Assembly: GCF_000022565.1 (NCBI RefSeq)
Contig: NC_012483.1
Location: 62,001-126,000, forward strand
Length of the DNA: 64,000 nt
Reading direction: 5' to 3'
Source of the DNA: Acidobacterium capsulatum ATCC 51196
Lineage (GTDB): Bacteria; Acidobacteriota; Terriglobia; Terriglobales; Acidobacteriaceae
The notes under the pieces are model-generated. The model saw only the letters and a program-made list of their open reading frames with translations. It did no database searches and was not told where the DNA came from. A program made the translations under genes and the position numbers. Shown here one piece after another: positions 16,896 through 24,677 of the stretch. Position 1 is the stretch's first letter; each line of letters opens with the position of its first letter.

Positions 16896-16935
16896 AAAGC
16901 GGGAAGAGTGAAAACTCTTCCCGCTTTTGTTTTTG
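16896..16935 (+). terminator. cspA terminator, probably bidirectional
   Basis: AAAGCGGGAAGAGT and its complement form a 14-bp stem (16896-16909 with 16914-16927) around GAAA, followed by a T-rich tail TTTGTTTTTG. It lies between convergent cspA and the M16 protease gene and may serve both. Confidence 0.9.
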
Positions 16936-16943
16936 CCCGACTT

Positions 16944-18218
16944 CTAGCAGGCCAGTTGCGCGCGGGTGATCTTTACGCCGTCCAGGCGGCCGAGCAGCGT
17001 CACGGCCACGAGTTCGGGGCGGAAGAGCCGCTGCGCGAGCTGCATGATCTGCTCCACGGTCACGGCCTCGACCTGGGTGAGAATGTCGTCGAAGCTGAAG
17101 AAGTGGCCGAAGTACATCTCCTGCCGGGCCAGGTTCGACATGCGCGACATCGAGCTTTCAAGCGAGAGCAGCAGGTTGCCCTTGAGCTGGTCCTTGGCGC
17201 GCCGCAACTCATCGGCGGTGACCGGCTCCTGCTTCATGCGCTGCAACTCGGCCATGACAAGCGTGATCATGCGCTCCACGTTGGCCGCCGAGGTGCCGGC
17301 ATAGACGCAGAGCGAGCCGGTGTCGCGGTAGGGCGCGAGGTCGCTGTAGATGGAGTAGGCGAGCCCATGCTCCTCGCGCACCGTCTGGAAGAGCCTCGAG
17401 CTCATGCCGCCGCCCAGAATGGTGTTGAGCATCAGCGTGATGTAGCGGTCCTCTGAGGACACATGCGGCGCGGGCACGCCCAGGCAGAGCTGCACCTGTT
17501 CGAGCGACTTTTTGTTGCGCATCTGAATGCGCGCCGTCGTGGTGGGCGGCGTCTGGCTCAGCTCGCTGCGGCCCGCGGGCAGCGACTCAAAGCGGCGGCG
17601 AATCTGCTCGACGAAGGCATCGTGCTCCAGGTGCCCGGCGGCGGAGAAGGTCATGTTGCCGCCTAGAAAACGGTCGCCGTAGTAGCCGAAGAGCGTGTCC
17701 TGCTCAAAGCGCTTGACGGTCTCGCGCGTGCCCAGGATGGGCTTGCCGAGGGGGTGGTCCTTCCAGAAGCTTTGCACAAAGAGCTCGTGTACGAGGTAGT
17801 CGGGGTTGTCCTCGTCGATCTTGATCTCTTCGAGTACGACGCCGCGCTCGCGGGTGATCTCCTCGTGCGAGAAAACGGGGTTCAGCACGAGATCAGAGAG
17901 CACTTCGGTGGCCGTGGGCACGTGCTCATCGAGCACCTTCATGTTGAAGCAGATGGTCTCCTTGCCGGTGAAGGCGTCCATGTTGCCGCCGATGGCGTCC
18001 ACCTCGCGCGCAATGCGCTGTGCCGAGCGGTTGCGGGTGCCCTTGAAGACCATGTGCTCCACAAAGTGCGAAATGCCGTTCACCTCGGGCAGCTCGTGGC
18101 GCGATCCGGTGTTGATCCAAACGCCCATGGCCACGGAGCGCACGTGCTCCATGCGCTCGGTAAGGATGGTGAGGCCGTTGGGCAAAACTGTCCGTCGAAT
18201 GTCTCGTTGTTGACTCAT
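16944..18218 (-). CDS. M16 family zinc protease (processing-peptidase-like)
   Basis: A 424-residue M16B peptidase. The inverted zinc motif HFVEH is at residues 51-55 within SHFVEHMVFKGT, and the third ligand region is in VVLEEIK further on. The C-terminal half-domain contains the GGGMSSRLFQTVREEHGLAY signature. The N-terminus TVLPNGLTILTE fits the family. No signal peptide is visible, so it is probably cytoplasmic. The ATG at 18218 is preferred to an upstream in-frame start at 18281 because similarity begins there. It is divergent from rlmN. Confidence 0.92.
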   Translation of the reverse strand: MSQQRDIRRTVLPNGLTILTERMEHVRSVAMGVWINTGSRHELPEVNGISHFVEHMVFKGTRNRSAQRIAREVDAIGGNMDAFTGKETICFNMKVLDEHVPTATEVLSDLVLNPVFSHEEITRERGVVLEEIKIDEDNPDYLVHELFVQSFWKDHPLGKPILGTRETVKRFEQDTLFGYYGDRFLGGNMTFSAAGHLEHDAFVEQIRRRFESLPAGRSELSQTPPTTTARIQMRNKKSLEQVQLCLGVPAPHVSSEDRYITLMLNTILGGGMSSRLFQTVREEHGLAYSIYSDLAPYRDTGSLCVYAGTSAANVERMITLVMAELQRMKQEPVTADELRRAKDQLKGNLLLSLESSMSRMSNLARQEMYFGHFFSFDDILTQVEAVTVEQIMQLAQRLFRPELVAVTLLGRLDGVKITRAQLAC

Positions 18219-18333
18219 ATATCCGTTTCTTGTCGGGTTGTGCGGCGGCGCCCGAAGAGGGGAGCGCTCGAAATGCTGCACTCAGACATGCCCTGCCCGT
18301 CGCGGAGAGGATGTGCGTTATCCTCGGGATGGG

Positions 18334-19524
18334 ATGACCGCTGGCAGGAACAACCTGACTACCATTTTAGACGCTTCCGGGCGTCTGCCGGTGCATGCCC
18401 CTGCCCGCCCGCTGTTTGGCCTTTCTTTTGAGGAGCTTAGCGAAGCGCTGGCGGATTTCCGTCTGCCGCCCTGGCGGTTGCGGCAGGTGAGGCACGCCCT
18501 TTACCGCCAGTGGGCGGCTAGCTGGAGCGAGGTGACCACGCTGCCGCAGGAGTTGCGGGAAAGCCTCGAAAAAGCCGGTTTTGCGCCCGGATTGCCCGGG
18601 ATTGTGGAGACTTTTCGCTCGGTCGACGGCACCGAGCGCTACCTGATCGCGGGCCATGACGGCCAGACGGTGGAAACGGTCTGGATGCCGGGCGGAGATG
18701 GCGGCGAGGCCGGCGACGGGTCTGGAAGCGACGGGGCTGGGGACGACAGGCCTGGGGAAGACTCCGGCGAGGCCGCCTACCAGCGGGCGACCATCTGCGT
18801 CTCGAGCCAGATTGGCTGCGCCGTGAACTGCCAGTTCTGCCTGACGGCGCGGCTGGGCATCATTCGCAACCTGACCGCAGGCGAGATTGCCGGGCAGGTG
18901 GTGGCCGTGCTCAAGCGCCAGCAGGTGGAGATGGGCCGCGACCGCATCAATCTTGTCTTTATGGGCATGGGCGAGCCGTTTTTGAACTACGACGCTTTCA
19001 TGGACGCCGTGCGGCTGCTCAGTGACGAGGTCGGGATTCCCGTCTCGCGCATGACGGTTTCGACGTCCGGCATCGTGCCGGGGATTTTGCGCTTTGCCGA
19101 AGAGCCGGTGCGGCCGAAGCTGGCCATCAGCCTCAATGCGCCCGATGACATCGTGCGCGAAGCAGTCATGCCCATCAATCGCAAGTGGGACATCGCTGAG
19201 GTGCTCGATGCGGTGCGCAAAGTTCCGCTGCGCGCCAAAGAGCGCGTAACCTTTGAATACGTGCTGCTGGGCGGCGTCAATGACCAGCCGGAGCACGCCG
19301 AAACGGTCGCGCGGCTGCTGCGCCGGGCCAATCTGCCGCTGAAGGTGAACCTGATCGTGTGGAATCCCGGCCCGGATGTGCCCTACACCATGCCGAAGGC
19401 CGAGGACGTTGCGGCCTTTCAGGAGTATCTCGTAGGCAAGGGAGTTCCGGCATACATCCGGCGGCCGCGCGGACGGGATATTTACGCCGCCTGCGGCCAG
19501 TTGAAGCGCACGGTGAGTGGGTAG
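18334..19524 (+). CDS. rlmN: 23S rRNA (A2503-C2)/tRNA methyltransferase, radical SAM
   Basis: A 396-residue radical SAM enzyme methylating C2 of A2503 in 23S rRNA and A37 of some tRNAs. The cluster motif CAVNCQFC (C-x3-C-x2-C) is preceded by the methyl-carrier region TICVSSQIG. The second mechanistic Cys is in YAACGQL near the end. GEPFLNY and STSGIVPGI are further family signatures. A Gly/Asp/Glu-rich insert of roughly 28 residues sits between VETVWMPGG and TICVSS, where close relatives have a short loop. The ATG at 18334 gives the usual family length. Confidence 0.95.
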   Translation: MTAGRNNLTTILDASGRLPVHAPARPLFGLSFEELSEALADFRLPPWRLRQVRHALYRQWAASWSEVTTLPQELRESLEKAGFAPGLPGIVETFRSVDGTERYLIAGHDGQTVETVWMPGGDGGEAGDGSGSDGAGDDRPGEDSGEAAYQRATICVSSQIGCAVNCQFCLTARLGIIRNLTAGEIAGQVVAVLKRQQVEMGRDRINLVFMGMGEPFLNYDAFMDAVRLLSDEVGIPVSRMTVSTSGIVPGILRFAEEPVRPKLAISLNAPDDIVREAVMPINRKWDIAEVLDAVRKVPLRAKERVTFEYVLLGGVNDQPEHAETVARLLRRANLPLKVNLIVWNPGPDVPYTMPKAEDVAAFQEYLVGKGVPAYIRRPRGRDIYAACGQLKRTVSG

Positions 19525-19599
19525 GGGACTGGCCGTTCAGGAAAGGGCAGAGGAAGAGAGCCCTTACATCGTTCCTTGTTCGACACCGATAAGCACACT

Positions 19600-20151
19600 C
19601 TAAGGTTTGAAATTCATCCGCTGAAGTTCGGATATGGCAGCATGCAGAGATGGAACGTAGTGTGGAGGGATAGCCGCATTCGGTCGAGTACACCGATAGA
19701 GACTTGTTGAACCTGTGCGAATGAGTTGACTCCAGTCCGCGTGTCTCCCCTTATAGTCCGTATTCTCGTCCACTTGCTCGTCATTCAAACACAAAATCCA
19801 GGTCTCGATGTTGCGTCGCGGAACGAGACACGCGATTTCTTCATTTCTTTCGATCCGTTGGACTTGTGCTTCATCGAGTGCATGACCGAGCTGTTGTAGT
19901 CGTGCTGGAACGGAATGTGTATCGGCATCAACGAGGACAATGAGTTTTGTTTCCGCATGACGGTTACGGCAGGCGGAGACTTCTTTCGGGAACTGCGTGC
20001 GTACCCATTGTTCGCCGCTTCCTGCGCCCGCAGGAGACTTTACGATGCGCATAGTATGCATGCCCAGGCCGAGCTTACGAAGGTACCGGACAATCAGTTG
20101 CTCCTGACAAGAGTCCTCTACCAAGAGAATGACTCGGGATGGTATTGCCAT
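19600..20151 (-). CDS. TOPRIM-like/DUF4276-like partner of an ATPase
   Basis: A 183-residue soluble protein starting MAIPSRVILLVEDSCQEQL. The early acidic pair (VEDSCQE) and the later LIVLVDADTHS strand-loop resemble the Glu and DxD elements of TOPRIM-type nucleases. PRRNIETWILCLND is like the conserved C-terminal motif of DUF4276-type proteins. This reading is by eye and not certain. Its ATG overlaps the stop of the upstream ATPase gene (TAATG), so the two are translationally coupled. ATPase plus TOPRIM-like partners occur in phage-defence modules such as OLD/Gabija, PARIS and AbiL, but no specific system is assigned. Composition is more AT-rich than the flanking genes. Confidence 0.6.
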   Translation of the reverse strand: MAIPSRVILLVEDSCQEQLIVRYLRKLGLGMHTMRIVKSPAGAGSGEQWVRTQFPKEVSACRNRHAETKLIVLVDADTHSVPARLQQLGHALDEAQVQRIERNEEIACLVPRRNIETWILCLNDEQVDENTDYKGRHADWSQLIRTGSTSLYRCTRPNAAIPPHYVPSLHAAISELQRMNFKP

Positions 20152-21239
20152 TATTCCCAGCCTCTAGCGATCAGTTCCGAAGGCGGAAGTTCACCGTTTT
20201 GCTTGGAGCTAAATTTCTCCGTGCGGACATGGCCGTTCTCTTCCCGGAAGAAGCGCAAGCCATATTCCTTCGCCCAGCGATCCAGGGTCTCAGGATGATG
20301 GGAGATCAGGATGAGTTGTCCACCGTGCTCTTCCACCATTTCTTCTGCAGCCAGCAGCCATGGCTGGATTTCCCGCAGCGAAAGAAAATTATCCGGTTCA
20401 TCAATAAAAACCGTATCACCCCGATAGATGGGAAAGTGAAGAATCATGTACAGCGCAATCAACTGGCGCTGTCCCTGCGAAAGCTCAGAAATGGAATAGC
20501 TGACCTTCTTGCCCGCAGGCGCAGAGAACTCAGCGCGGAGGGTTCTGGAGCCGTCATCCTCAGAGGAGAAGCGAAACGTGATAAATCCATCCATGCAATC
20601 TTGGAGGGATTTCATAAATTTAACGTTCTCTTCGGGGGATGTTTGTACGAGATAGCGGTACCATCCAGCGAGATTCTCCAGTTCAAAGTCAGGGTCGCGC
20701 TCTTCACTATCTGCGGTTTCATCCATCTCTCCCGGGTACGCGTCAATGTCGAAACAGTGAACTCGATCCAGCCATTCAACAAAACGACGAACGTCAGGGT
20801 TACTTAACACTGCAAGATGCAATGCGGAGCGGTTTGTCTGCAGTGGGACAGCTTTTGATTCACCCTCACTTGGGAAGAAGCGTATCAGTCCATCTGCAAG
20901 CTCGAAAACTGTCTTCCCGAATACCTTTAGCCTTTCCAATTGCACCGATTGACTCTTGGCCGGTTCCGCATTGCTAATTTCAACGCGGTACTCAAAAGGC
21001 CTGTCATCGAGGCTGGCAACTAGTTCCATGACTTGCAGAGGCTGATTTTGCCAACGTGTGCGAGTGGACACTGCAAATCTGTTTGCATAGCCGGCAACGA
21101 AACCCTTCAAGTAACGAATCGCATCAAGAAGCGACGATTTGCCACTGCCGTTTGGGCCGAGCAGCAACTGCTTACTTTCCGGGCGGTACTCGAAATTGAC
21201 GAAGCTCCGGAAATTGTCGATGTAGATGCGAGTCAGCAT
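20151..21239 (-). CDS. SMC/OLD-like AAA ATPase (AAA_21/RecF-type)
   Basis: A 362-residue ABC-type ATPase. It starts MLTRIYIDNFRSF, the classic N-terminus of OLD/RecF-like ATPases. Walker A is GPNGSGKSSL (around residues 29-38), the signature is LSQGQRQLIAL, Walker B is TVFIDEPDNFLS, and the H-loop region is LISHHPETLD. The middle lacks a long coiled coil, unlike true SMC proteins. No nuclease domain is fused. That role may be supplied by the downstream TOPRIM-like gene. A TATAAT lies only 8 nt before the ATG with no Shine-Dalgarno, which suggests a leaderless mRNA. The pair is placed between yvcK and rlmN as a separate AT-rich insertion. Confidence 0.85.
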   Translation of the reverse strand: MLTRIYIDNFRSFVNFEYRPESKQLLLGPNGSGKSSLLDAIRYLKGFVAGYANRFAVSTRTRWQNQPLQVMELVASLDDRPFEYRVEISNAEPAKSQSVQLERLKVFGKTVFELADGLIRFFPSEGESKAVPLQTNRSALHLAVLSNPDVRRFVEWLDRVHCFDIDAYPGEMDETADSEERDPDFELENLAGWYRYLVQTSPEENVKFMKSLQDCMDGFITFRFSSEDDGSRTLRAEFSAPAGKKVSYSISELSQGQRQLIALYMILHFPIYRGDTVFIDEPDNFLSLREIQPWLLAAEEMVEEHGGQLILISHHPETLDRWAKEYGLRFFREENGHVRTEKFSSKQNGELPPSELIARGWE

Positions 21240-21247
21240 GCGAAACG

Positions 21248-21253
21248 ATTATA
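21248..21253 (-). promoter_or_regulatory. candidate -10 element of the ATPase cassette
   Basis: A perfect TATAAT on the minus strand ends 8 nt before the ATPase ATG, so transcription would begin at or very near the start codon. No convincing -35 is seen at 17 nt. Confidence 0.45.
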
Positions 21254-21279
21254 CGAATTTGCCCCATTATTTTTCTGCT

Positions 21280-22359
21280 TTATTTATGCCCGATCGGCAG
21301 GGCGAGTAGAGCTTCGGCGACGCGGTCGGGATTGTGGCGCACGACACCTTCCACCTCGGCAAAGTCGCCGGTGATGCAGCGGATGCCCATGGCTTCAATC
21401 TTCTCGACGTCGGCCTCAATCACTTCGGCATGCTCGGCGGCGTAGCGCTCGCGGGCTGCCTCCGGCACCGGAGCCGTGTTGATGAGCGCGTAGTCAAAGA
21501 TAGGCGCGCGAGCATGGGCGTAGATGCGCTCGATGTGCTGCGAGGCCGAGAGGTGCAGGCTCTCATTGGCCTGCGTCATCAGGTTGGCCACGTAGACCCG
21601 CGTGCCGCGTGCCTGGGCCAGCGCTTCGGGAATGCCCGGCACCAGCACGTTGGTGATAATGCTGGTGAAGAGCGAGCCGGGACCGAGCGTGATCAGGTCA
21701 GCGGACTCGATGGCGGCGAGCGCTTCGGGCAAGGGCTGCACGTCGGGCGGCTCCAGCATCAGTTCCTGAATGACCAGATTGCTGGCCGTGATGTTGGTCT
21801 CGCCCTGCACAATGGAGCCGTCGCTCATGCGCGCAGCCAGCGTCACATTTGAGGTGGTCACGGGATAGATGTGGCCGCGCGTGGCGAGCACTTCGGCGGC
21901 CAGGCGCACGGCGTGGGCAAAGTCGCCCGTCATTTCGACCAGCGCGGCTACGAAGAGATTGCCAAAGTTGTGGCCCTCCAGCTCGCCGCCGTTGCGAAAG
22001 CGATGGCGGAAGAGCTGCGAGATCAGGTGCTCGTCCTCACTGAGCGCGACCATGCAGTTGCGCAGGTCGCCCGGGGGCAGCATCTTGAAGTCTTTGCGCA
22101 GGCGGCCGCTCGATCCGCCGTCGTCGGTGACGGTGACAATCGCGGCCAGATCGCTGATGCATGGGGGCGGACACTCGGGCTGCGGCTCAGAGCTGCTGGC
22201 GAAGAGGGGAGCCGCGCCAGCATGCGGCAGCACATGTCGCTTGAGGCCGCGCAGCAAAGTCGAGAGACCGGTGCCGCCGCCGATGGCGACCACGCGGCGT
22301 AGGGCGGTCACAGCGGAAACATTCACGCTGGGGGATGGAGACAAAACGGGCACGTGCAC
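21280..22359 (-). CDS. yvcK: YvcK/CofD-like family protein (gluconeogenesis factor)
   Basis: A 359-residue Rossmann-like protein of the CofD/YvcK superfamily. The glycine loop VVAIGGGTGLSTLLRGLK and the following TVTDDGGSSGRLR are diagnostic, as is PGDLRNCMVAL. LGPGSLFTSIITNVLVPGI lies in the second half. YvcK proteins bind UDP-sugars and influence cell-wall precursor flux and growth on gluconeogenic carbon. A role in this organism is inferred. The start is GTG at 22359, or GTG at 22353, which has AAGG 5 nt before it. The gene is 44 bp from the upstream TPR gene on the same strand. Confidence 0.9.
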   Translation of the reverse strand: MHVPVLSPSPSVNVSAVTALRRVVAIGGGTGLSTLLRGLKRHVLPHAGAAPLFASSSEPQPECPPPCISDLAAIVTVTDDGGSSGRLRKDFKMLPPGDLRNCMVALSEDEHLISQLFRHRFRNGGELEGHNFGNLFVAALVEMTGDFAHAVRLAAEVLATRGHIYPVTTSNVTLAARMSDGSIVQGETNITASNLVIQELMLEPPDVQPLPEALAAIESADLITLGPGSLFTSIITNVLVPGIPEALAQARGTRVYVANLMTQANESLHLSASQHIERIYAHARAPIFDYALINTAPVPEAARERYAAEHAEVIEADVEKIEAMGIRCITGDFAEVEGVVRHNPDRVAEALLALPIGHK

Positions 22360-22403
22360 CTTAGAGTGTACCGGATGCTCCGTGGCTGTGCCCGTGTTTG
22401 CCG

Positions 22404-22925
22404 TCAGTAGACCTCGGGGTAAAGCATCTCAGTAAAGCGCGGATCATCGGACATGTCGCCGAAGTCTGAATCGCGCCGCGCAAGAATGCGGTTCTGCGGA
22501 TTCAGCTCGATGGCCCGGCCCAGGTGCTGCAGGCATTCCTCGGCCTGGCCGGTCATGCTGGCCAGCAGGGCGGCGCCATAGTAGGCGTAGTCCGCTTCAG
22601 GGCGCGATGTCAGAATCGCGTCGATATGCTCGCGAGCGTCTTCGTAGTTGCCCTGGTTGAGCAGCAGCACGGCGTAGTCGTAGCGCTCTTCGATCGAGGA
22701 GAATTCGAGGCCCGAGGACTTCTGCATCTCCTTTTCGCAGGCGCGGGCAAAGACGATGGAGCGGTCCTTCATCTCGAAGGGGCCATCGCTGGCGAGCAGA
22801 TCAAACTCCGATTTCGCCTTGTCGTATTTGCCTTCCTGCATGGCGCGCATGGCGCTATGAAAGCGCTTGAGGTGTTCGTCGTTGTGGTGATTCGAGTCTT
22901 TCTTTTCAAGAATGGAACGCGGCAT
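22404..22925 (-). CDS. TPR-like soluble protein
   Basis: A 173-residue helical-repeat protein. Two or three TPR-like helix pairs are visible: FHSAMRAMQEGKYDKAKSEF, YAVLLLNQGNYEDAREHI and CLQHLGRAIELNPQN. There is no signal peptide. The C-terminus ends in an acidic stretch with DFGDMSDDPRF. The ATG at 22925 is used because MPRSILEKKD follows. An upstream in-frame ATG exists. It probably shares a transcript with yvcK. TPRs mediate protein contacts; the partner is not known. Confidence 0.75.
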   Translation of the reverse strand: MPRSILEKKDSNHHNDEHLKRFHSAMRAMQEGKYDKAKSEFDLLASDGPFEMKDRSIVFARACEKEMQKSSGLEFSSIEERYDYAVLLLNQGNYEDAREHIDAILTSRPEADYAYYGAALLASMTGQAEECLQHLGRAIELNPQNRILARRDSDFGDMSDDPRFTEMLYPEVY

Positions 22926-23146
22926 CTTCCTGGCACCTGTGTGTGATCGTGCGTCCTGCATGTCGGCCCCCATCGCAATGCTCTTGGTGATTGTCGATCA
23001 GGTGATTCAACTGGCTCAGACTTGCATCCGTTGTTATCTTATCTGCTGCGCGACCGTCAACGGGCAGCGGGCATCACAGCAGCTTCTTCCGGTCTATGTT
23101 ATGCGATGTGGAGTTTTTCTGCTCACGGCCCGAATTCCTTGCCCGA

Positions 23147-23773
23147 TTATGAGCCGGAAGGCGAGCCATACATCGCAGGGTTGAGATCAGGGTCGTTGTA
23201 CATCTTGAGCTGGCGGTAGAGCTTGAAGCGGCGCTCCCCGGCCATTACCTGCTGCCAGAGCGCATCGAGGCAGCTTACCAGATCTTCGCGCTGCTCCCGC
23301 AGAATCCTGAGCCGCTCGCGGTTCTTCTCCGCGTGGCCGGCGGGAGCGTCGGCCCGCGCGATCTGCTCCTCTGTATGAAACAGTTTCAGCGACAAAATAG
23401 AGAGCCGGTCGATCATGAGGCCGGGAGATTCCGAGTGAAGCGGCGCATTCGCTTGGGGCAAATGCAGCGGCCGCAGCGCGTCGAGCAACTGGGTGTCGCA
23501 GGCCTCGGCCAGATCATTGCGGCGCTGGTTGATGCGGTCAATAGCGCGCTTGACCGTGGCCAGCTCGGCGTCAGAGGCTCCGGGAGTGCGGGCACGATCC
23601 TCGGTGTGCCACAGTTCAAAGTTGGCGGCGTGCTGCTCGGCCACGGTGCGCAGCCACGCGTCAGCTTCAGGAATCGGCAGGCCATCCTCCCGGTGCCAGC
23701 GCGCTGTACAGGCATCCTGCAGCGCGGCAATCTCCCGGGCAGAGAATCGTGGGCGGTCGTTCATCCCTCCCAT
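23147..23773 (-). CDS. DUF4254 domain protein
   Basis: A protein of about 208 residues matching the DUF4254 pattern: an Ala/Trp-rich helix (ALQDACTARWH), a conserved NFELWHTEDRARTP element, and IDRINQRRNDLAEACD. Then comes a second helical region with IDRLSILSLKLFHTEEQ. It is all-helical and cytoplasmic. Function is not established for the family, although members often occur near polysaccharide genes. Two ATGs (23773 and 23764) compete. GGGAGGG lies between them, which makes the exact start uncertain. Confidence 0.75.
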   Translation of the reverse strand: MGGMNDRPRFSAREIAALQDACTARWHREDGLPIPEADAWLRTVAEQHAANFELWHTEDRARTPGASDAELATVKRAIDRINQRRNDLAEACDTQLLDALRPLHLPQANAPLHSESPGLMIDRLSILSLKLFHTEEQIARADAPAGHAEKNRERLRILREQREDLVSCLDALWQQVMAGERRFKLYRQLKMYNDPDLNPAMYGSPSGS

Positions 23774-23833
23774 GTTAGAGCCTGCGAGGGTTTTCGGTGC
23801 GGGTTGTGCAGCAGATGCAATCATGCCGGTTGC

Positions 23834-24232
23834 CTATTTGAAATGGAGGTACTCCGCGGGCGTCACGATGCGCGTCCCACGGTACGCTCCCAGAGTCAGT
23901 AAGTCCTTGTCTCCCGCGACCAGCAAATCTGCCCCGGCGAGAGCTGAGCACTCCAGAAACATATCGTCGCCGGGATCGCGGCAGATCTTGACCGTGCCTC
24001 GAATTGCAATGTGAATGCCGCGTGCGAGGATTGTCCGCAGCGCTGCTTTCACCCGCTGCTGTTCCCACGAGAACTTCTCAGTCAGCACGCGCACGATCTC
24101 CGCATTGATTTCATCGCAGCTGGCAATCACGTCTTCGCTCATTGCTTTTTCCAGCGCCATCACCGGAGTACCCCGGCCTTTGGCAAACTGAAGCGCGGAA
24201 ATCCAGACATTTGTGTCGATGACGACAATCAC
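23834..24232 (-). CDS. PIN-domain toxin (VapC-like)
   Basis: A 132-residue PIN ribonuclease of the TIGR00305/PIN_3 type. The acidic active-site residues are in IDTNVWISAL (Asp), CDEINAEIVRVL (Glu), DPGDDMFLECS (Asp) and AGDKDLL (Asp). The GTG at 24232 overlaps the TGA of the upstream antitoxin gene (GTGA), and AAAGG precedes it. It probably cleaves RNA unless held by the antitoxin. Confidence 0.88.
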   Translation of the reverse strand: MIVVIDTNVWISALQFAKGRGTPVMALEKAMSEDVIASCDEINAEIVRVLTEKFSWEQQRVKAALRTILARGIHIAIRGTVKICRDPGDDMFLECSALAGADLLVAGDKDLLTLGAYRGTRIVTPAEYLHFK

Positions 24233-24516
24233 CCTTTGGAAGAGCTCCTGCGGCGTGGCTTCGTGGCGCGTACTTCCTGAATGAGCCGGGGCACGTCCGC
24301 TTCGGTGTAGCCCTTCGGATTGCGACTGGCTGCGTATTCTCCCAGTTCGTCGAGCGTCAGCCGCGCCTGCTGTGCGGAGTAGGTGCGGAAGGCTTCCCGG
24401 AATAGCTCGCTCATGGTGCGGCTGTCGCGCCGGGCGAGGGCTTCGGCCTTCAGTGCCAGTTCGGGTGGCAGGCTGATCGTATAGACCTTCGACCTTCTTT
24501 GAGTGGTAGTTGCCAT
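24229..24516 (-). CDS. ribbon-helix-helix antitoxin (CopG-like)
   Basis: A 95-residue DNA-binding antitoxin. The ribbon is KVYTISLPPELALKAEAL, followed by two helices containing SRTMSELFREAFRTY, the standard RHH_1 layout. The basic C-terminal tail (KPRRRSSSKG) probably wraps the toxin. It is first in the two-gene module, overlapping the PIN gene by 4 nt, and most likely represses its own promoter in 24517-24560. Confidence 0.85.
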   Translation of the reverse strand: MATTTQRRSKVYTISLPPELALKAEALARRDSRTMSELFREAFRTYSAQQARLTLDELGEYAASRNPKGYTEADVPRLIQEVRATKPRRRSSSKG

Positions 24517-24641
24517 ACTTGAATATTACACTGTAATGCAATCCATTAATCATGGGTCAGGAGCGGCCCGGCTGGCGCTCGAAGACTCACGATAGGGCAC
24601 GCGGCCTGTCTCTGGAATTTGGCGGAAGAGGGGACGGCGTG

Positions 24642-24657
24642 TTGCAATCGGTTACAA
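24642..24657. promoter_or_regulatory. LacI-type operator-like site upstream of galT
   Basis: TTGCAATCGGTTACAA is a near-palindrome (12 of 16 positions symmetric) with the central CG typical of LacI/GalR-family operators. It lies 20 bp before the galT start codon. A LacI-family gene is the next gene downstream, convergent with galT. Confidence 0.6.
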
Positions 24658-24677
24658 AAGAAATTTCAGGAGTTTCC

